From Bryobacteraceae bacterium (lineage in GTDB: Bacteria; Acidobacteriota; Terriglobia; Bryobacterales; Bryobacteraceae): 64,000 nt of DNA. Every line of letters starts with the position of its first letter. Position 1 is the stretch's first letter. The position numbers were made by a program, and so were the translations under genes. Below, one piece after another: positions 34,265 through 42,175 of the stretch. The stretch covers positions 1 through 64,000 of the forward strand of contig JAIEMJ010000013.1 in NCBI GenBank assembly GCA_019752335.1. Reading direction: 5' to 3'. The notes under the pieces are model-generated. The model searched no databases. It saw only the letters and a program-made list of their open reading frames with translations, and was not told the origin of the DNA.

Positions 34265-35695
34265 ATGGCGCTTGCCGACTCTTACTTCGCCCGCAAGTTC
34301 GGTGTGACCGAACACGATCTCGAAACCTATCTGGGAGAGGCACTCTCCCAGGGGGGCGACTACGCGGATCTTTTCTTTGAATATGTCGCGACCAGCGCGG
34401 TGACGCTGGATGAGGGGATCGTGAAGAGCGCTTCGCAGGGCGTGACGCTGGGGATCGGGGTTCGGGTGATCTCGGGGGAACGGACCGGCTATGCGTACTC
34501 TGACGATTTGGCTCCGGAACGCATCAAGCATGCGGCGCGGACGGCCGCGTGTATCGCGAGTGGCCCGTCGCAGGTGCTGAAGCACGGGTTGATGGAAGGC
34601 GAGAAGCGGAACTTGTATCCAGTGCTGACGCCGCCCACGGAGCTCGGCCTGCGGACGAAGGTGGAGTTGGTGAAGAGGGCCGACGCGGCCGCGCGGGCCT
34701 ATGACGCGCGCATCTTCCAGTGTACGGCGACTTACGCGGACCAGGTGAAGCAGATTCTGGTGGCGACGTCCGATGGAGTGGTGAACCATGACACGCAGCC
34801 GATGGCGCGGCTGAATGTGTCGTTGCTGGCGCGGCAGGGGAACGATCTGCCGCAGTCCGGGTATTCGGGCGGCGGCGGGCGGGTGTCGTTTGAGTTCTTT
34901 CTCAATGAGAAGACGCCGGAACATTTCGCGCGTGAAGCTGGCCGCCAGGCGATTGCGATGCTGGATTCGGTGGAGGCTCCGGCGGGGGAGATGACGGTGG
35001 TGCTGGGTCCGGGATGGCCGGGCGTGCTGTTGCATGAAGCGGTGGGCCATGGCCTGGAAGCGGACTTCAACCGGAAGGGCGTTTCGGCCTTCTCTGGGCG
35101 CGTCGGGCAGAAGGTGGCGAGCGAGTTGTGTACGGTGATCGACGATGGCACGATTGAGAGCCGTCGCGGCAGCCTGAATTTGGACGACGAAGGCGCACCG
35201 ACGCAGCGGAATGTGCTGATTGAGAATGGCATTCTGCGGGGCTACTTGCAGGACAAATTGACGACGCGCCTGACGGGGGCCGGCAGCACGGGGAGCGGGC
35301 GGCGAGAGGGGTATCAGAGCATCCCGATGCCGCGGATGACCAATACGTTCATGTTGGCGGGCGAGAGCGAGCCCGAGGAGGTGATCCGGTCAGTCCCGAA
35401 GGGGATTTACTGCGTGAACTTCGGGGGCGGGCAGGTGGACATTACGAACGGCAATTTCGTCTTCTCGGCTTCCGAGAGTTATCTGATTGAGGACGGGAAG
35501 ATTGGGCGGCCGGTGCGCGGCGCGACGTTGATTGGCAATGGTCCGGAGGCGCTGAAGTACATCAGCATGGTGGGCAACGATCTGAAGCTCGATGAGGGTG
35601 TGGGCATCTGCGGCAAGGAGGGTCAGAGCGTGCCGGTGGGGGTCGGCATTCCCACGGTGAAGATTGACCGCATGACCGTGGGAGGCACGGCATGA
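34265..35695 (+). CDS. tldD: TldD metalloprotease
   Basis: A 476-residue TldD-family zinc metallopeptidase with the HExxxH motif in LLHEAVGHGLEADF. Further family signatures are SGGGGRVSFEFF, DDGTIESRRGSLNLDDEGAPT and YCVNFGGGQVDITNGNFVF. With TldE it forms a heterodimer that degrades unfolded peptides and processes peptide natural products or antitoxins such as CcdA in E. coli. I prefer ATG 34265 because TATAGT lies 6 bp upstream; in-frame ATGs at 34238 and 34259 fall inside or before that element. It is coupled to tldE by an ATGA overlap. Confidence 0.93.
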   Translation: MALADSYFARKFGVTEHDLETYLGEALSQGGDYADLFFEYVATSAVTLDEGIVKSASQGVTLGIGVRVISGERTGYAYSDDLAPERIKHAARTAACIASGPSQVLKHGLMEGEKRNLYPVLTPPTELGLRTKVELVKRADAAARAYDARIFQCTATYADQVKQILVATSDGVVNHDTQPMARLNVSLLARQGNDLPQSGYSGGGGRVSFEFFLNEKTPEHFAREAGRQAIAMLDSVEAPAGEMTVVLGPGWPGVLLHEAVGHGLEADFNRKGVSAFSGRVGQKVASELCTVIDDGTIESRRGSLNLDDEGAPTQRNVLIENGILRGYLQDKLTTRLTGAGSTGSGRREGYQSIPMPRMTNTFMLAGESEPEEVIRSVPKGIYCVNFGGGQVDITNGNFVFSASESYLIEDGKIGRPVRGATLIGNGPEALKYISMVGNDLKLDEGVGICGKEGQSVPVGVGIPTVKIDRMTVGGTA

Positions 35696-37035
35696 AGCCG
35701 CTCGAACTGACGAAGGAGATCGTGCGGCTGGCTTTGGAGCTCGGCGCGACCGATGCCGAGTGTACTTTGGCGGAGGGCGAGGAGTTCTCGGTGAGCGTCC
35801 GGTTGGGTGACATCGAGAAGCTGCAAGAGGCGGCGTCGCGGTCGGCGGGGTTGCGCGTGCTGGTGGGGCAGCGCAGCGGGTCGGCCTATACGTCGGACTT
35901 GTCGGATGAAGGCATTCAGCGGATGGTGCGGGCGGCGGTGGACAACGCCGAAGTGACCGGCGAGGATCCGTTCGCCGGGCTGCCAGACGCGGCCGACTTG
36001 GGGCAGCATAGCGCTGATTTGAGTCTTTTTGACGAAGGCATCGCGTCGCTCACGACGCCCGAAAAGATCGAGCAGGCGAAGCGCGCGGAAGCGGCGTTTC
36101 TGGCTTATGATCCGCGCATCGACAAAAGCGAAGGCGCCTCTTATGACTCCGGCGTCTCGAGCCGGTACTTTGCGAATTCCCGCGGCTTCGCGGGCGGGTA
36201 CCGCAGTTCGCAGTGTTCGCTGTCGGCGGTGCCGGTGGCGAGCCAGGGCGGGGCGATGGAGCGCGATTATTGGTATTCGAGCGCGCGGAGTCCGCGGCAA
36301 TTGGACACGCCGGAGAACATCGGTATCATTGCGGCGCAGCGCACGTTGCGCCGCTTGGGCGCGCGCAAAGTGGCCACGCAGAAGGCGGCGATCGTGTTTG
36401 AGCCGCGGATGGCGCGGATGCTGCTGAGCCATATCGGCGAAGCGGTGGACGGCGATGCGGTGTATCGGGATTCGAGCTTTCTGGCGGGCAAGATCGGCCA
36501 GCGCATCGCGAGCGAGAACGTGACGATCATCGACGATGGCACCATGCCGGGCCTTTGGGGGACGTCGCCGTTCGACGCCGAGGGGGTGCGGACGCGGCGC
36601 ACGGTGATCGTGGAGAAAGGCATTCTGCGCAGTTACCTGCTGAACACGTATACGGCGCGCAAGCTGGGCTTGCGGTCTACGGGCAACGCCGGCCGCGGAC
36701 TCTCCGGCGCGGCTTACGTGCAGAATGGGAACTTTTATTTGGAAGCGGGGTCCTTAACGCCGGCGGAGGTGATTCGGCAGGCGGGTACGGGTCTTTATGT
36801 GACCGAAGTGCTGGGCAATGGCGTCAACGTAGTGAATGGCGATTACTCTTGCGGCGCGCAAGGCTTGTGGATTGAGAACGGCGAACTGGCTTATCCGGTG
36901 AGCGAAGTGACGATTGCGAGTACGCTGATGGAGATGCTGAATTCGATCACGGCGATCGGGAACGACCTGGAGTTCCAGAGCACGATGGCGGCGCCGACGC
37001 TGCTGATTCGGGAGATGACGATTAGTGGCACCTAG
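35692..37035 (+). CDS. tldE: TldE/PmbA, TldD partner
   Basis: A 447-residue TldD/PmbA-family protein. It lacks the HExxxH motif of TldD, as expected for TldE: its corresponding stretch reads ARMLLSHIGEAVDGDAVY. It keeps the family C-terminal glycine-rich signatures (AGRGLSGAAYVQNGNFYLEAG, GVNVVNGDYSCGAQGLWIENGELAYPV). It complexes with TldD to form the protease. It overlaps tldD by 4 bp and the next gene by 11 bp. Confidence 0.93.
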   Translation: MKPLELTKEIVRLALELGATDAECTLAEGEEFSVSVRLGDIEKLQEAASRSAGLRVLVGQRSGSAYTSDLSDEGIQRMVRAAVDNAEVTGEDPFAGLPDAADLGQHSADLSLFDEGIASLTTPEKIEQAKRAEAAFLAYDPRIDKSEGASYDSGVSSRYFANSRGFAGGYRSSQCSLSAVPVASQGGAMERDYWYSSARSPRQLDTPENIGIIAAQRTLRRLGARKVATQKAAIVFEPRMARMLLSHIGEAVDGDAVYRDSSFLAGKIGQRIASENVTIIDDGTMPGLWGTSPFDAEGVRTRRTVIVEKGILRSYLLNTYTARKLGLRSTGNAGRGLSGAAYVQNGNFYLEAGSLTPAEVIRQAGTGLYVTEVLGNGVNVVNGDYSCGAQGLWIENGELAYPVSEVTIASTLMEMLNSITAIGNDLEFQSTMAAPTLLIREMTISGT

Positions 37036-37459
37036 GTTCCTGGCGGCACTCCTGGCCATCGCGGTGGTGGGCGGCGCCGCCTACTGGCTTTCGCGGCCTG
37101 TCGCCACCCCGGCGCCAGCGAAGATCACTGCCGAGGCGAAAGCTTACGTGAAGCACCTGACCTTGGGGGAGATCGCCATGACCGCCGCCGAAGCGTTCAA
37201 CGGGGCGAAGCTGATCGAGATCAAAGGCCAGATCGGCAATCAAGGTACGCGGCCGTTGCGCCAGGTGGAGATCACCTGCATCTTCTACGATCCCTATGGG
37301 CAGGTGGTGGGGCGAGAGCGGCAGCCCATCGTGCGGGCCGCGACTGGCGGCTTGAAGCCGGGCGAGACGAAGCCGTTCCGGCTGGCTTTTGATAGTCTGG
37401 CGGAGAGTTGGAATCAGGCGTTGCCGCAGGTGGTGATCGCCAGCATCGACTTTGAGTGA
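37025..37459 (+). CDS. Membrane-anchored protein with FxLYD-like domain
   Basis: A 144-residue protein, GTG start inside the end of tldE. One N-terminal transmembrane helix (FLAALLAIAVVGGAAYWL) is followed by a beta-rich extracytoplasmic domain (LIEIKGQIGNQGTRPLRQVE, then FYDPYGQVVG and LKPGETKPFRLAFDS) of the type seen in DUF3426/FxLYD proteins. Function unknown. It belongs to the tldD-tldE-DUF167-queG run, with an overlap to the next gene at 37456-37459. Confidence 0.75.
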   Translation: MAPRFLAALLAIAVVGGAAYWLSRPVATPAPAKITAEAKAYVKHLTLGEIAMTAAEAFNGAKLIEIKGQIGNQGTRPLRQVEITCIFYDPYGQVVGRERQPIVRAATGGLKPGETKPFRLAFDSLAESWNQALPQVVIASIDFE

Positions 37460-37701
37460 GGAACATGCCTGACGTCGTGCTGAGTATCAAGGTGGTGACG
37501 CGTGCAGCGCGGACCGAGTTCGGCGAGACGTTGGCCGACGGGACGCGCAAGGTCCGCTTGGCGGCCGTGCCGGAACACGGCCAAGCGAATGACGCGCTGT
37601 GCCGCTTTCTCGCCCATGAATATGGGGTGGCAGCGCGGCAGGTGAGCGTCGTGGCCGGGCAAACGGGTACGCGCAAGACGGTGCGCATTCGTGTGGACTG
37701 A
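37456..37701 (+). CDS. DUF167 (YggU/UPF0235) family protein
   Basis: An 81-residue protein beginning at GTG 37456 (GTGA overlap with the previous stop) or ATG 37465. It has the family pattern SIKVVTRAARTEF, VRLAAVPEHGQANDAL, RFLAHEYGVAARQVSVVAG and TRKTVRI. The family is small, widely conserved and of unknown function. It overlaps queG by 11 bp. Confidence 0.9.
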   Translation: MRNMPDVVLSIKVVTRAARTEFGETLADGTRKVRLAAVPEHGQANDALCRFLAHEYGVAARQVSVVAGQTGTRKTVRIRVD

Positions 37702-38725
37702 GAGCGACTGGCGCGAGGCGGCGGCGCGCTGTGGCATTGACCTGATCGGCGTGACGACGGCGGAGCCGCTCGCTGAACACGCTTACTACCTCGACTGGGT
37801 CTCCCGCGGACTCGCCGCAGGAATGACGTACCTCACCGACCATCGCGCGAACAAGCGGGGCGATGTGCGGGAGATTCTGCCGTCGGCGAAGAGTGTGATC
37901 GTCGCGGCGGTGCTCTACAACGCGCCGGTGCCCGGTGGCCCCTTCTCGCGCTATGCCTGGGGGCCGGACTACCACGACGTCCTGCGCGAGCGCCTGGAAC
38001 GGCTGGCGAAGGAGTTGCCTGCGGGCCATGATTATCGCGTTTGCGTCGATACGGTGCCGGTGCTGGAGCGCGCGCTGGCGCGGCGCGCGGGCCTGGGATG
38101 GATCGGCAAGAATACTTGCCTGATTCACCAGGGCGCGGGAAGCTGGTTCTTCCTGGGCGAGATCCTCACCTCGCTGGAGTTGCCCGCCAACCCCCGCGAA
38201 GCACCGGACCGCTGCGGCTCCTGCACGCGGTGCATTGAGGCCTGCCCGACGTCGGCCATCGTGCCGACCAAAGGCGCCCATGGCTGGGAGCTCGACGCGC
38301 GGCTGTGCATTTCTTATCACACGATTGAAGCCCGGACCCCGGCGCCACCTGGATTGCGGGAGCATTTTGGCTCCCTGGTCTTTGGCTGCGATATCTGCCA
38401 GGATGTCTGCCCGTGGAACCGGCGGGCGCCCATCACGATGGACTTCGCGCCGGTGGCAGGGCCCACAGACCTGGAAGAGATGGCGATGCTGACGGCGGAG
38501 GAGTTTCGGGCGGCTTACCGCCATACGCCGATCTGGCGCGCGAAGCACCGAGGCTTCCTGCGCAACGTCGCCATCGCCATGGGCAACGCGCCCCGGGCAA
38601 GCTACGGGCCAGCACTGGAGCATCTGGCGGCGTCTCCCGACCCCGATGTGCGGGAGATGGCGGGCTGGGCGTTGTCGCGGCTGAACTCAGATGATCGCCT
38701 TAGCTTAGGCAGATTAACCCCTTAG
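37691..38725 (+). CDS. queG: Epoxyqueuosine reductase QueG
   Basis: A 344-residue cobalamin-dependent iron-sulfur enzyme that reduces epoxyqueuosine to queuosine in tRNA, the last step of Q biosynthesis. Two ferredoxin-like [4Fe-4S] motifs are visible: CGSCTRCIEACP and the second CDICQDVCPWN. Upstream signatures are GMTYLTDHRANKRGDVR and ARRAGLGWIGKNTCLI (cobalamin/substrate region). A HEAT-like C-terminal tail is present. GTG start overlapping DUF167. It ends the tldD-led operon. Confidence 0.95.
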   Translation: MWTESDWREAAARCGIDLIGVTTAEPLAEHAYYLDWVSRGLAAGMTYLTDHRANKRGDVREILPSAKSVIVAAVLYNAPVPGGPFSRYAWGPDYHDVLRERLERLAKELPAGHDYRVCVDTVPVLERALARRAGLGWIGKNTCLIHQGAGSWFFLGEILTSLELPANPREAPDRCGSCTRCIEACPTSAIVPTKGAHGWELDARLCISYHTIEARTPAPPGLREHFGSLVFGCDICQDVCPWNRRAPITMDFAPVAGPTDLEEMAMLTAEEFRAAYRHTPIWRAKHRGFLRNVAIAMGNAPRASYGPALEHLAASPDPDVREMAGWALSRLNSDDRLSLGRLTP

Positions 38726-38765
38726 TGGGAGAAATCCCGGCGAACCCGCCTTACACTGAAGATGC

Positions 38766-39536
38766 ATGAACTTGTCCAAATTTCTTTTCTGCTTCGGCGC
38801 CCTTGCCATCGGGCCCCTGGCAATCGCCCAAACCTGCTCGAACAATTCGCTGCGAGGCACCTATGCCTACACGATTAACGGCACGGTAAACGGGGCCAAC
38901 AACACCGCGGTGACGAACTCGCAGGTCGGCCGGATCGTTTTTAACGGCACGGGGGGCTACACCGGCTTCTTGGTGGCCGCGGCTGAAGGCGCGGTAGGGG
39001 TGGCCGAATTCACCGGTACGTACGCCGTCGATAGCTCGTGCGTGGGCGCGGGCAAGTCCGTGGTGAACGGCACGTCGACCGACTTTGACTTCGTCGTGGT
39101 GAACGGCGGCAATGACTTTAACATGGTGCTGCGTGCCGCCGGGGCGACGCTCTCGGGCGCGGGAACGAAGTCCGAAGGGCTGGCCGCGTGCAATCTGGCC
39201 TCGATGAACGCGACGTTCGGCTACCAGAGCGATGGCCTGCAGGTGGTGAACGCCAAGACGGTTTCCACCGCCGAAGTGGGTTTGATGACCTTCGACGGCC
39301 GGGGTGGCCTCAGCGCGGGAGGCAGCTTTGTCTCCGAAGGCAATTCCGTCCTCTACGACGCCAAGGGCACCTACGAGATGACGCCAGAGTGCTTCGGCGT
39401 CGCGGTGTACAAGGTCGGCGAGGTCACCTACCAGGTGAACTTCATGCTCACCAGCGGCGGCAACCAGATCATCTTCACGGAACTGGCCGGCACCTACATC
39501 GCCAGCGGCAGCGGCACGCGAACGTTCCCGCGTTAA
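38766..39536 (+). CDS. Secreted protein with two tandem homologous domains
   Basis: A 256-residue exported protein (signal peptide 1-21, ending AIAQT). It consists of two about 115-residue repeats: each opens with Cys ([33 protein letters not shown]), contains an F-N/D-G-x-G-G turn ([22 protein letters not shown]), a T-Y-x-(V/M)-x-(S/P)-(S/E)-C segment and a hydrophobic end. The paired Cys in each repeat probably forms a disulfide. The composition suggests beta-rich domains. I do not recognise the family. TACACT lies 8 bp before the ATG. Confidence 0.8.
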   Translation: MNLSKFLFCFGALAIGPLAIAQTCSNNSLRGTYAYTINGTVNGANNTAVTNSQVGRIVFNGTGGYTGFLVAAAEGAVGVAEFTGTYAVDSSCVGAGKSVVNGTSTDFDFVVVNGGNDFNMVLRAAGATLSGAGTKSEGLAACNLASMNATFGYQSDGLQVVNAKTVSTAEVGLMTFDGRGGLSAGGSFVSEGNSVLYDAKGTYEMTPECFGVAVYKVGEVTYQVNFMLTSGGNQIIFTELAGTYIASGSGTRTFPR

Positions 39537-40582
39537 GCGTAAGCCAATTCCAGGCGGCTTTGGCGCCACAGTTCGCGGTACGACTCCAACATGCGCATCA
39601 TGCCGTCGAACTCGTCCAGACTGAGGGACTGGGCGCCATCGCTCCAAGCCTTCTCTGGCGCCGGGTGGGCTTCCACCATCAGCCCATCCGCGCCAATGGC
39701 AATCGCCGCGCGAGCCACGGCCGGCACCAATGAACGCTTGCCGGTGGCATGACTGGGGTCGACGATCACGGGAAGGTGCGTCAGTTCGTTCAGCAGGGGT
39801 ACCGCGGCCAAGTCGCAGGTATTGCGGGTGGCGGTCTCAAAGGTGCGGATGCCCCGCTCGCAGAAGATGACGTTGGGATTCCCGTGCCCCACCACGTATT
39901 CCGCCGCCATCAGCCATTCCTTGATGGTGGAACTGAGTCCGCGCTTGAGCAGGACGGGCCGCCGGGAGCGGCCGAGGGCCTTGAGCAGCGCGAAGTTCTG
40001 CATGTTGCGGGAGCCGACTTGAAACAGGTCTGTGTATTGCTCCACCAGCGCGACGTCGGAGTCGGTCATGACTTCGGTGACGATGGCGAGTCCGGTGCGC
40101 TCGCGGGCGCGGGCGAGCAGGGCTAACCCGTCCTCGGCCAGGCCTTGAAACTCGTAGGGCGAGGTGCGCGGCTTGAAGGCGCCGCCGCGCAGGATCCGGG
40201 CTCCGGCGGCCGCGACGCGTTCGGCCGTCTCCATGATCTGGGCTTCGCTCTCCACGGAGCAGGGGCCCGCCATCACGACGGGGTCGTCGCCGCCGATGTC
40301 GATGGGGCCGGCGGGAGAGGGGATTCTGACGACGGTCCGGTGCTCACGGTACTCGCGGCTGACGAATTTGTACGGCGCCGAAATCGGCACGGCGCGCTCG
40401 ACCTGCGGGAGCGCCCGGAGGCTTTCGAGACAGGCCGTGAGGTCGCCGCCGACGCCGATGGCGCCCATCACCGAACGCTCCGCTCCGGGGCTTTGATGCA
40501 GCCGGAAGCCGAAGCTGCGGATGCGGTCGGCCACCTCGTCGATCTGGGCGGGGGTCGCATGTTTTATCAGGGATACGATCAT
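39533..40582 (-). CDS. aroF: 3-deoxy-7-phosphoheptulonate (DAHP) synthase, type I-beta
   Basis: A 349-residue DAHP synthase. The N-terminal about 70 residues form the ferredoxin/ACT-like regulatory domain ([29 protein letters not shown]), followed by the TIM barrel ([75 protein letters not shown]). It condenses phosphoenolpyruvate with erythrose 4-phosphate, the entry step to aromatic amino acids. Start ATG 40582 is set by GAGGAAA upstream. Expression is probably controlled by the aromatic leader peptide and terminator described at 40607-40811, in addition to the allosteric domain. Confidence 0.95.
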   Translation of the reverse strand: MIVSLIKHATPAQIDEVADRIRSFGFRLHQSPGAERSVMGAIGVGGDLTACLESLRALPQVERAVPISAPYKFVSREYREHRTVVRIPSPAGPIDIGGDDPVVMAGPCSVESEAQIMETAERVAAAGARILRGGAFKPRTSPYEFQGLAEDGLALLARARERTGLAIVTEVMTDSDVALVEQYTDLFQVGSRNMQNFALLKALGRSRRPVLLKRGLSSTIKEWLMAAEYVVGHGNPNVIFCERGIRTFETATRNTCDLAAVPLLNELTHLPVIVDPSHATGKRSLVPAVARAAIAIGADGLMVEAHPAPEKAWSDGAQSLSLDEFDGMMRMLESYRELWRQSRLELAYA

Positions 40583-40606
40583 GGTAGTTTCCTCTTTCGG
40601 GTGCCC

Positions 40607-40645
40607 AAAAAGAAAATGGCCCACTTGGCTTTCGCCGAGTGGGCC
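40607..40645 (-). terminator. Attenuator terminator upstream of DAHP synthase
   Basis: On the minus strand: GGCCCACTCGGC-GAAA-GCCAAGTGGGCC, a 12-bp stem with one G-T pair, followed by ATTTTCTTTTT. It lies 25 bp before the aroF ATG and after the leader peptide stop (40674). Its 5' arm can instead pair with leader bases 40715-40706 (GCCGGAGTGG), giving an antiterminator. Confidence 0.8.
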
Positions 40646-40673
40646 GTTTTGCGTTCTGGGGTGTTTTTCGTGG

Positions 40674-40769
40674 TTAGCGAATCATCGTACACGCCTCAGA
40701 CCAAGCCACTCCGGCGATCTGGCTGGTAAACCAGAACCGATAGCCGACGTAGCTGAAATAGCGGGGCAT
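40674..40769 (-). CDS. Aromatic-rich leader peptide of DAHP synthase attenuator
   Basis: A 31-residue frame, [14 protein letters not shown]... ending TMIR, with seven aromatic residues in the 11 positions from residue 4 ([11 protein letters not shown]) and another Trp at residue 23. It sits between a TTGACA/TATCCT promoter and the aroF terminator. The bases encoding G-Y-R-F-W (40745-40731) can pair with 40726-40713; that partner overlaps the segment which otherwise pairs with the terminator 5' arm. This is the arrangement used by trp and phe leader peptides: a ribosome stalled at uncharged Tyr, Phe or Trp codons would free the antiterminator and allow aroF transcription. Confidence 0.75.
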   Translation of the reverse strand: MPRYFSYVGYRFWFTSQIAGVAWSEACTMIR

Positions 40770-40781
40770 GTGCGAATCAGC

Positions 40782-40811
40782 AGGATACGGGAGTTGGCGG
40801 CAACGTGTCAA
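40782..40811 (-). promoter_or_regulatory. Promoter of aroF leader
   Basis: On the minus strand: TTGACA at 40811-40806 and TATCCT at 40787-40782 with an 18-bp spacer. The predicted start point is near 40775, only a few bases before the leader-peptide ATG at 40769, and no Shine-Dalgarno is visible there. Confidence 0.7.
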
Positions 40812-40820
40812 GCGCGGGCC

Positions 40821-40855
40821 AAGAAAAACGCCCATCCGGTTCGCGGATGGGCGTT
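40821..40855 (-). terminator. Intrinsic terminator upstream of the aroF promoter
   Basis: On the minus strand: AACGCCCATCC-GCGAACC-GGATGGGCGTT followed by TTTCTT, an 11-bp perfect stem. It lies just upstream of the -35 of the aroF leader promoter and would insulate it from minus-strand transcription arising in 40856-41300. No protein gene on that strand is evident there, so a short non-coding transcript is possible. Confidence 0.7.
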
Positions 40856-41307
40856 CGTCAGAACCCTGGGATTGCCAGGTGATGTTCAATGGGAGAATCG
40901 ATTTCAACGGATTTGCGACCGCCAAAATCTTCGGTTGATCGAAGTTTAAAATCTTGGCCGGGCGAAGTCAACAGGATTCTTGACGCGTCGACCAAATGAC
41001 GTAAGTATTTTCTTATCAAAAGCATAGGAGAACTTGTGCAAAACGCCTGGGATGCCCAAACAGGCCAAAAACGGGCCTTCCCAGGCTCATGCTTGGTCTG
41101 CAAACGTCCAAAACCAAGCACTTTATCGGTTTCGCCGCTGGGAAGGCCCGTAGCGCCGTGTCCGGAGGCAAAAAATCGACAAAAACCCTTATTTTTTGCA
41201 CTTTTTTTTCATCCGAGGCTCTGTCGTGTGCAAAGCTTGGAATTATTAAGTCTCTTTAAGCGCCGAACAAGGCCTCTGGGAGCACCGTTACACTTGAACA
41301 AAGCCAA
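40856..41307. other. AT-richer non-coding region upstream of the ABC operon
   Basis: About 450 bp without a convincing gene; open frames on both strands are compositionally odd. It contains a promoter-like TTGACG-17-AAGTAT (40980-41008), a set of complementary segments (41036-41201) and a terminator with eight Ts (41168-41209), followed by a second promoter-like TACACT at 41289. See the candidate RNA below. Confidence 0.5.
41015..41209 (+). ncRNA. Candidate structured RNA or leader, about 195 nt
   Basis: Predicted from TTGACG-17-AAGTAT at 40980-41008 to an intrinsic terminator (GCAAAAAAT / ATTTTTTGC, 41168-41199, then T8). Internal pairings: CGGGCCTTCCCAG (41072-41084) with CTGGGAAGGCCCG (41138-41150), 13 bp perfect; TGCTTGGT (41090-41097) with ACCAAGCA (41113-41120), 8 bp; GTGCAAAA (41036-41043) with TTTTGCAC (41194-41201), which would compete with the terminator stem. 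The length and rod-like fold would suit a 6S-type RNA, but I see no sequence signature; a regulatory leader of the ABC operon is equally possible. Confidence 0.4.
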
Positions 41308-42174
41308 ATGGAACTCGAAATCAGCAGCCTCTCGAAAACCTACGCGAACGGCGTCCGCGCGCTGGACGACGTCTCGCTGACAATCCCGCGGGGGATGTAC
41401 GGACTACTGGGGCCAAACGGCGCGGGGAAGTCGACGCTGATGCGGACAATTGCCACACTTCAGGACGCCGACCAGGGCAGCGTCCGGCTGGGCGAGCTCG
41501 ATGTCCTGACCCAGAAAGAGGGGGTCCGGGCCCTTCTGGGGTACCTCCCGCAGGACTTCGGCGTCTACCCGAAGATCAGTGCTTACGACATGCTGGACCA
41601 TCTGGCGCTGCTGAAGGGCCTGGGCCAGGGCCGGAAGGCGCAGGTGGAGGCGATGCTGGAACGGGTGAACCTTTACGAGCACCGCAAAAAGGCACTGGCC
41701 AGTTTCTCCGGAGGGATGCGCCAGCGCTTTGGGATCGCGCAGGCGTTGATCGGCAATCCGCAACTGGTGATTGTCGACGAACCCACGGCCGGGCTGGATC
41801 CGGGCGAGCGCAACCGCTTCTACAACCTGCTCTCTGAAGTGGGCGAGCATGTGATTCTCATCCTGTCCACGCATATCGTGCAGGACGTGATGGAACTTTG
41901 TACGAACATGGCGATCATTAACCGGGGCCGGGTGCTCTTCGCCGGGCGGCCGGAGGACGGCACGCGCGCGATTGAGGGCCGCATCTGGCGCAAGTCGATC
42001 ACGAAGGCCGAGATGGCCGCGCATGAAGCGCAGTACCGGGTGATCTCCACCAAGCTGATTGGCGGCCGACCGCTGATCCACATTTACCAAGAGGAGGCAC
42101 CTGGGGACGGCTTCATCGCCAGCGCGCCCGATCTTGAAGACGTCTTCTTCAGCAAGATCGCGGGGTTGGCCTAA
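41308..42174 (+). CDS. ABC transporter ATP-binding protein
   Basis: A 288-residue ABC ATPase: Walker A GPNGAGKST (about residues 37-45), Q-loop YLPQDFGVYPK, signature FSGGMRQR, Walker B LVIVDEPTAGLDP, H-loop STHIV. It energises the permease encoded 1 bp downstream. The C-terminal 70 residues are an accessory domain as in ABC-2 exporter ATPases. TACACT lies 13 bp before the ATG. Confidence 0.93.
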   Translation: MELEISSLSKTYANGVRALDDVSLTIPRGMYGLLGPNGAGKSTLMRTIATLQDADQGSVRLGELDVLTQKEGVRALLGYLPQDFGVYPKISAYDMLDHLALLKGLGQGRKAQVEAMLERVNLYEHRKKALASFSGGMRQRFGIAQALIGNPQLVIVDEPTAGLDPGERNRFYNLLSEVGEHVILILSTHIVQDVMELCTNMAIINRGRVLFAGRPEDGTRAIEGRIWRKSITKAEMAAHEAQYRVISTKLIGGRPLIHIYQEEAPGDGFIASAPDLEDVFFSKIAGLA

Positions 42175-42175
42175 G

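Noticed and set aside
41015-41209. Identification as SRP RNA, tmRNA or RNase P RNA
   Set aside because: None of the conserved sequence blocks of these RNAs is present; only structure and promoter/terminator placement support an RNA.
41036-41380. 114-codon plus-strand frame upstream of the ABC ATPase
   Set aside because: It runs through the hairpins and T8 terminator and into the ATPase in another frame; Arg/Lys/Pro composition is not protein-like.
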